Positions 56,985-64,000 of a stretch of 64,000 nt of DNA are shown piece by piece; positions within the stretch are counted from its first letter, which is position 1, and each line of letters opens with the position of its first letter. The notes beneath the pieces were generated by a model. It worked only from the letters and a program-made list of their open reading frames with translations. It made no database searches and was not told the origin of the DNA. A program made the translations under genes and the position numbers. Source of the DNA: Cunninghamia lanceolata (lineage: Eukaryota > Streptophyta > Pinopsida > Cupressales > Cupressaceae); the NCBI GenBank assembly GCA_027924645.1, contig BSBN01000781.1, positions 1,860,001 to 1,924,000 of the forward strand. The letters run 5' to 3'.

Positions 56985-57578
56985 CCTATAAACAAATGAC
57001 ATGATGGAATCTGGTGTGTTCCTATTCACCTACATGCATCCCTAACTTGAATGTAGAATCACATTAACAGGATATGACAGAGAATAAATATCAAACTAGG
57101 CATAAAAATCCATCTATTACAATGGTCCATTCATCTATTTCAACGTCACAATTTAACTTTGGACAAAGTATAAAACCGTTATAACAATGTGTAGATCCTG
57201 AAAAAAGAAGACCTACTTCTCTATTCACCCATATTCAGCACCCGTCCCAGAAGGTAACTTTCCAAAAAGTACAAATTATAGAAAACAAAATAGCCATTCT
57301 CTTTCCAAACACATTTTACAGCAAAATAATAACTCATTTCTTTCCTGCAATAATACAGGAATAAAATAATTCATTTTTGTTATGAATTTAGCAACTATTT
57401 GTTTTCACATGCACTCAATTTTCTTAGAAAATTTGTACAATATAATTCATAGAAATATTACTGTTCTAGCTCATGATTTTGATGTGTTTCTTCATTGTTT
57501 TGCAGGATAAAATATAGAATTTTTAGTCATATAGTAAAATGGATACTTTCAACATGTATGCTTTTGAGTGGTATGTGT

Positions 57579-57607
57579 ATATATATATATATATATATAA
57601 AGTGGTT

Positions 57608-57686
<79 letters not shown>
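57579..57686. repeat. Compound microsatellite (TA)n(GT)33
   Basis: About 10 TA units, an 11-bp interruption, 6 TA units, then 33 uninterrupted GT units (57621-57686). The open frames across it are low-complexity artefacts. Confidence 0.95.
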
Positions 57687-57687
<1 letters not shown>

Positions 57688-57830
57688 TAACTATACATCT
57701 GCTCATAACAACAACATTCATCTTTATAAGAGAAGTTTAAAAGATCACTGTTCCTTATCAATTTCAAGCTAATAACTTGTTTTCTATCATTTTTAACAAG
57801 ATTTTAGACACATAGAAGTCTTCAAACACC

Positions 57831-58138
57831 CATATAGCAGAGGGTTCCTACAAAAATCATTTAACAACATTTAAATCAGCTTCAAGGAAGTTTATACAAT
57901 AGTATTATTTTGCCAACGAATCATACAACAGAGGGTTTACAAAAGAGTCATGTATCAACATTTAAATCAGCTTCAAGGAAGTTTATACAATAGTATTATT
58001 TTGCCAACGAATCATATAGCAGAGGGTTTACAAAAGAGTCATGTATCAACATTTAAATCAGCTTCAAGGAAGTTTATACAACAATATTATATTGCCAAAG
58101 AAAAGTAACAATAGAGGTTCCACAAGAGAGTAATGAGT
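57831..58138. repeat. 91-bp tandem repeat, three copies plus a partial fourth
   Basis: The marker CATTTAAATCAGCTTCAAGG recurs at 57868, 57959 and 58050, exactly 91 bp apart. Units are about 57831-57921, 57922-58012 and 58013-58103. Copies 2 and 3 are nearly identical; the outer parts are more diverged. Confidence 0.9.
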
Positions 58139-59357
58139 TTCAATTTATGTGCATACGTAGGTATGTATACATGTATTTTTATATAGTTTAAGTGTATATG
58201 TGCATACATACCAGTATGAGGAAAGAAAAAACAACCTATTTTGACATGCTAATCAAACCATAGAAGAGTTTCCTTCAACACCATGAAGTCATCTCAAAAA
58301 GGTTGAAAACCCTTTAAAAATTTTAATGCAAAATTAAAGTTTCAAAATGTAGGTAAGTATGGGGCATAGCCCTTGTTTTTATAAGTTAGGCGTGGGAAGG
58401 TTGTATGGCCTCCCATGACCTTGGAAAGGGGTTGTGGCCTGCCTAAGAGGCAGCACCACAGTCCAAACATGAGATCATTCTCCTTTAAAAACCAAAAAGT
58501 GCCCAAAGGCGATAGATAAAAAATGTTTTTCTAGTTTTTCACTAGTTTTTTTCAACCTCAGAAAACATAAATCAATACATTTATTGTATACATTGTTCAA
58601 ATCTATCTTGGAATAGTAAAATAATGAAGAAAAACCTATTTTGTGCCTTTGATATCCTTGCAAAATCTGTAGCCTACAAAAGTTCCTCCAATGCTCTACA
58701 GCTTTTGCTAATAATTTCCCCAATCGCTACCTTTTTTCCTATCTCTAGCTGTGTATTTTTTTTCTTGTGCCCCTCTTGTTTTTATCCCTTCTTGATCTAT
58801 TTTTACCCTCCTAAATTAGGGCGTTGGGTTTTCATGCAAGTTTCAAATCTTCCTTTTACTTCAGTTTACTTCCTCATATTTCCACAATCATGTCCCTTTT
58901 CTCTTGTCACTAAGTTTATTAAGCTTCAAAAAATTAAGATCCCATGCATGCCCATCTATATATTTTTATATAGATGGTTACAAATATATATCTTGTATTT
59001 ATTAATTATGGACTCATCTTTTATTTACTTCTATGTGTGTGTGTGTGTGTGAGTGTGTGAATTAAAATAATTCCAACTAACAATTATAATCATACAAAAA
59101 AGGGTAAAGAGCATTCATAGTGAAATCAAGATCACTTGAAATACAAAGTTTACATAAATTAAATACCGATGAATTTGAAAACAATCACTCATATAGTCAA
59201 CCACATACAACATTTGAACAAATCATACATATGAATCACTCACAACAAAAGACAATGGTCACATTCAATTTTTCTTCCATCAAGAATGTTAAGCAGATAG
59301 TCAAACAATGCAAAAATAGTCATGCAATATGATTTCTACGTGAGTGTGTGATAGGAC

Positions 59358-60846
59358 TGTTGAAATACATAGGACAACTAAGAGGGAGGGGGTGAATTAG
59401 TTGTCACAAAAGCTTAATGTTATATGAATATCAAACCATCAACTACTTAATTATTGATAATCAAATTTAACCATGAAAGCATGAAACCATAGACTTAATC
59501 ACAATCACACATTCAACACAATAGACACCAGATTTTTACGTGGAAAACCCTAAAAGGGAAAAACCACGGTGGGTGTTAGCCCACAGAAATATATGAGTTA
59601 TAACAATACTAAAAAATAGATGCTCACTGCCCAAATTGCTCACTGCAAAGAACGACTCACTACCAAGGGGTGGCTCACTACCAAAATAGTGAACTGATTA
59701 AGTAGCATCTACTCCATACTTGAGTTTAATTCCATTGAAGCATGATATAACTTCTCTGCTTTGCTCTTTTACACATTCGCACTTATCTCTTCATTATCAA
59801 ACACTCATACACTTTTTTGCAATTTATTACAAGTCTTTATACAAGTCATCAACCTTGGAATGTACATCAAGGCCGGCAATGCATTCATCAACCGTTGGAA
59901 CAATCTCCAAGGTTGGCATTACCAAAACATACATAGAAATAGGTATGGACCTAATACAAAAATTTGCTAAGGGAAAGATGTAAAGATGTATGTTGATCAT
60001 GCCATGTGCCTTAGCTAGGACTCAAACACAATTCTTCATGCCACAACATACTTCCACAATCTTCAAGGCGTCTCCGCAATTAGTGAAATCAACCAAGTCA
60101 GCCAAGACTAGTGAGAACACTAGGTCTTCTAAGAACATTCTTCATTCATGATCCAATTTTCTTGCAGACCAATCCAAGGGTAGGTACACAATCAAGAGAC
60201 ATCCACAAGCACATTGAAATCATCAAGAAACAACCACACAACTTCTAACCATTCTGTCAAGAAGATTCTTCAAACCGGAGCACATAAATAGCACAACCAA
60301 CTATTGTCATAAGGAAAAGATCACTTGCGGACCACCAAATCATGAACCATTGAAGTTGAAGGCACTTAACATCATCTTAAACTTAACTCTAGAACCGCAA
60401 ACAGAAATACTTCAATGCAGAGGAATGCAGAGCATAACACTTTCTCCCTATCACCACCAAAAATATAGGAAAAGCATTTTTCACTCTGGTGAACATAACT
60501 CACTCAAATCTTCATACCAGAGGCTCAAACTTGGAATATAACATCTTCAGACAGACTTCTAAATAACTTCCAATCCATAGACAAAGATATTCATTCTATA
60601 GGAAATGCAGAGCAATCTTATGGACTGTTCTTCTATATGCAGTACATTGTTTCCATTGCAACTCACTGTTTCCACCAGAGGAGCTAATTTTCTTAGTATC
60701 CTCAACATCAAGATCACTTACATAAGTAAATACAAATCATCTCACTTATTACAATCAAGAAACAAAAGAAGAGCATAGTTGACACCAATGACAACACATA
60801 TATATTGACATCAATGACAACACCGATTAGGCACATACTTGCAACA
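59358..60846 (-). repeat. Copia III 3' LTR
   Basis: 1489 bp. On the minus strand it starts TGTTGCAAGTATGTGCC, close to Copia I and II, and ends TTCAACA. TATA box (minus TATAAA) at 59836-59841 and GCTCACTGC-type repeats at 59625-59700. It keeps the TTGTCATTGATGTCAA phrase near its start. Confidence 0.85.
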
Positions 60847-61065
60847 ATCTCCCCCTTTGTCATTGATGGCAACATATGATGTGAAAAAACTGAAAAGACC
60901 ATCAAGACAAGATTCTCCCCCTTTCTCTTTACACATCTACATTCTTTCTCCCCCTAAGTTTTTCACATGATTTCTCTCCCCCTTTAACATCAATGGCAAA
61001 GGGCACATACTTGCATTCTGCTGATCTGATCCAACTAAACTATTACCAACACATCTAGCTACTCC
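60847..61065 (-). promoter_or_regulatory. Multiplied polypurine tracts of Copia III
   Basis: On the minus strand five GGGGGAGA-type tracts lie at about 60849, 60914, 60947, 60978 and 61063; the first (ACAAAGGGGGAGAT) touches the LTR. Confidence 0.8.
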
Positions 61066-61149
61066 CCCTAAGAGGTAGCTCTCAAAACATCAATCCAGAT
61101 TAAGGAATGAGACTTTGGGCACCACTGGACTGATGCATTCCCATGCATC

Positions 61150-64000
61150 TTAGTTTAGGGCAGGAGGGGTAATGACCCCTAACTTTTCTCTAAGATACTC
61201 AAAAGTATCCTTAGGTAGAGGTTTGGTGAAGATATTAACAATCTGATCCTTTGTGGACACATATTCCAACTTTACTTCATTCTCTGTCACCTTTTCTCTT
61301 AGAAAGTGATACCTTATAGATATATGCTTTGTTCTTGAATGCATCATTGAATTCTTTGAAATATTTATAGCACTTGTATTGTCACAAAAGATTGCAACTA
61401 GATCTTCAAACACAACTCTTATGTCTTTCAAGGTCTGCTTCATCCATAACACTTGAGTACAACAACATGCTGCTACAATATATTTTGCTTCTGTAGTTGA
61501 CAAAGAGATTGAATCTTGTTTCTTTCTCAACCATGAAACCAATTTGTTACCCAAAAAGAAAGCGCTTCCACTTGTACTCTTCATATCATCAACATCTCCA
61601 ACCCAATCAACATCTGTACTAAGAGTGAAATCATTATCCTTTGGATACCATAAGCCATGATCCAGAGTGCCTTTTAAATATCTCAAGATTCTCTTTACTA
61701 CCATCACATGTGATTCTCTTGGATCTTCTTGAAATCTTGCAACAAGACAAACTGCATGCATAATATCAGGTCTGGTTTGAGTTAGATAAAGCAATCCTTC
61801 AATCATGGATTTGCACTTTTTCTAATCAGTCTTGGGTGATTCATTAGTTTTTCTCAATTTTCAGCCAGTCACCATGGGAGTACATACCGGTTTAGAGTCT
61901 TCCATCCCAAACTTCTTCAACAACTCTTTCACATACTTAGACTGAGATATGAAGATTCCTTTATCTGATTGATTAATTTGCAGACCCAGAAATAAATTCA
62001 TCTCACCAAACATAGACATCTCAAAGTCTTTATGCATTTCACCAGCAAATTTCATACACTTACCTTCATTGCCTCCAAAGATGATATCATCAACAAAGAC
62101 TTCAACAATCAAAATTTAATCACCATTAATCTTGAAATAGATATTACTATTAGTAGTACCTTTAATGAATCCTTACTGCAATAAGTACTTATCCAACCTT
62201 GCATACTAGGCCCTAGGAGCTTACTTGAGTCCATACAATGCTTTCTTCAACCTGCATACCATATCACCTTGATCTGATAGTTGAAATCCTTCCAGTTGCT
62301 CAATGTAGACTTCCTCTTCCAACTCACAATTCAGAAATGTAGACTTTACATTTATCTGATACACTTTGAAATCTTTGTGAGTTGTAAATGCCAGAAACAT
62401 TCTAATTGCTTCAATCTGAGCTACTAGAGCAAACATCTCTTCAAAATCTATTCCTTCAATTTGAGAATATCCTTTGCACACAAGCCTTGCTTTATTCCTT
62501 ACAACTTCTCCATTTTCATTAATCTTATTCCTAAAAACCCATTTTGTTCCAATAATATTTTTGTTAGTGGGTCTAGGAGCTAATTCCCGAGTTTCATTCT
62601 TCTCTATCTGCATTAGTTCTTCCTCCATTGCCTTTACCTAATTTTCATCATTGCAGGCTTCTTTCACAGTTTTTGGTTCAACTACAGAGAGCAAATAGTA
62701 ATTCACTTTTTCTTCTACAACTCTTTTCCTTGTCAGTACTCCTTTTCTTTGTCTCTAATAATTTTATTTTCAGCGTGATTGATTCTTACATACTTGGGGG
62801 TCTTAGCAGCAATTTTTGGAGCCTTTTCTTCTTCATCTTAACTATCTTCTTGTTCAACTTTTTCTTCATACATTATAGCAGTAGGTCCATCTGATTCATA
62901 GCTACTCTGATATGATGTTCTTCCTTTGCCTTCATCCACTTTCACATTTGCATTCTCAACAATCTTTTTTAACCTTTTGTTGTAGCACTAGTAGGCCTTA
63001 CACTTATTAGAATATCCAAGGAAGATTCCTCCATCACATCTTGCATCAAAGTTCCCTAGGTCTTCATCTCTTCTGATATAGCATTTGATTCCAAAGAATT
63101 TCAAATATCTTACTGTTGGAATTCTCCCATACCACAATTTATAGGGGGTTTTAGTACTATTCCTTTCACTTGAACTCTATTTTGAATGTAGACAACAATA
63201 CATATAGCTTCTTTCCAGAAAACTTCCAACATGCCTCCTTCCTTCATCATTGTTCTAGCATCCTCTTGAACTATCGTGTTCTTCCTTTCCACAACTCCAA
63301 TTTGCTGAGGAGTCCTAGGTGCAGATAATTGTCTCTTTATTGCTTTCTCTTCACAGAAAATGTTGAATTCATTTGATGTGAACTCACCTCCTCTATTAGA
63401 CCTCAAGCATTTGATTTTCAGTTCTATTTCATTTTCAACCATTGCCTTGAAAGATTTAAACTTCTCTAGGGCTTCAGATTTGTCTCTTAGAAAAGTAACC
63501 CAAGTCATTCTAGAATAATCATCAATAAGCAACATGAAGTACTTGTCACCTTGTAGACTTCTTATCATTGTAGGACCACATAGATCTTTATGAACTAGAT
63601 CCAACAAACCAACAAAAAATTGGTCTTTACTCTTGAAACTTATTCTTGTCTACTTCCCCAACTGACATTCCTTGCAAATGGTATTGGTGGGTTTGACAAG
63701 TGTTGGTAAATCTCTCACAGTCTAACCTGAACTTATCTTTACCAGATTATCAAAATATATATGACACAACCTTCTATGCCACAACCAACTCTCATCTACT
63801 TGGGCAAATAAACATTAATCATTAGTTCCTCTTAATTGATAAATGTTACCTCTAGTCTTCTTACCAATAGTAATCACAGTTCCAGAGCTTTCCATGATCT
63901 TGCATCCATTGTCTTTGAATCTCATATCATAACCTTTATCATACATATGACCAACACTCAAAAGATTATGCTTCAAACCCTTCACATATAGGACATTGTC
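61150..64000 (-). pseudogene. Copia III pol (GAG-pre to RNase H), broken
   Basis: Read leftwards from the edge: GLKHNLLSVGHMYDKGYDMR and WLWHRRLCH (GAG-pre region); integrase LDLVHKDLCGP (the catalytic TD is KD), LIDDYSRMTWVTFL, CLRSNRGGEF (D to N), [54 protein letters not shown] (catalytic D to N), VFVDDIIFGG kept; RNase H STDVDWVGD and STTEAKY (E to K). It ends KDQIVNIFTKPLPKD and VITPPALN. RT and RNase H share one frame (62628-61150), while integrase is one frame off. Stops are again mostly TAG. Confidence 0.92.

Larger units (their letters stand above)
56985..59357. other. Non-coding DNA with microsatellites and tandem repeats
   Basis: No supported gene. It may include the remainder of the Gypsy B LTR at its left edge. 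It holds (TA)n at 57579-57620, (GT)n at 57621-57686, a 91-bp tandem repeat at 57831-58138 and a short (GT)n near 59035-59058. The rest is AT-rich single-copy-like DNA. Confidence 0.6.
59358..64000 (-). mobile_element. Copia III: LTR retrotransposon, cut by the window edge
   Basis: Same family as Copia I and II but on the minus strand. Its 3' LTR is at 59358-60846, followed to the right by polypurine tracts and gag-pol read leftwards from the window edge. The 5' LTR, primer site and gag are beyond 64000. The left flank AGGAC (59353-59357) would be the target duplication, but its partner is not visible. Confidence 0.92.

Noticed and set aside
57495..57772. Open frames across the GT microsatellite
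   Set aside because: Pure Cys-Val or His-Thr runs produced by (GT)n; no coding evidence.
57831..58138. CRISPR-like array
   Set aside because: Units are head-to-tail 91-bp repeats without distinct spacers; the context is a plant nuclear genome.
58475..58723. Minus-strand frame with YYSKIDL, resembling an RT motif
   Set aside because: Only seven residues match; neighbouring RT motifs (RDYR upstream, GYHQI downstream) are absent. Probably chance or a very short relic.

Overview
This is plant nuclear DNA made almost entirely of LTR retrotransposons inserted into one another. I see no host protein gene, rRNA or functional tRNA gene. The evidence for a plant is: Copia (Ty1-type) and Gypsy (Ty3-type) polyproteins of plant lineages, primer sites for initiator-Met and Arg tRNAs, a plant mobile domain (PMD) gene, a chromovirus chromodomain, and stop codons that look like decay of methylated CHG sites. 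A large-genome seed plant fits; the species cannot be named from this.

Layout. 1-1765 holds a minus-strand Tnt1-like Copia fragment and a possible piece of its LTR. An old Tat-lineage Gypsy element (Gypsy A, + strand) runs from its integrase (1766-2815), through an antisense PMD gene (12178-14830), to its 3' LTR (29528-30562 plus 38884-39029). It is broken by three insertions: Copia I (3397-10518), Copia II (15079-29374) and a long-LTR non-autonomous element on the minus strand (element 3, 30563-38878). Copia II is itself split by a younger non-autonomous element (element 2, 18718-26627). Gypsy A seems to sit inside the integrase of a minus-strand Gypsy B (39030-49358). Gypsy B carries a further non-autonomous element in its gag (element 4, 41376-47797), and a chromovirus (element 5, 49359-56984) lies in or beside its 5' LTR. 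After about 2.4 kb of non-coding DNA with microsatellites and a 91-bp tandem repeat, Copia III (59358 to beyond 64000, minus strand) closes the window.

Boundaries rest on paired LTRs with TG...CA ends and 5-bp target-site duplications: GGTAT (element 2), CCTTT (Copia II), TTACC (element 4) and CCTAT (element 5) are exact; GTTAG/ATTAG (Copia I) and GGAAC/AGAAC (element 3) have one mismatch.

The autonomous-type elements are all dead. Their frames are broken mostly by TAG codons where relatives have CAG or TGG, and several catalytic residues are lost. The most interesting parts are the three non-autonomous elements (2, 3 and 4), which carry long LTRs and one unfamiliar ORF each. Element 2 stands out: its primer site matches an Arg tRNA, and a nearly whole Arg-tRNA-like sequence ending in CCA lies one base before its 3' LTR. 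Its LTRs also hold a cluster of perfect TGACGTCA sites.
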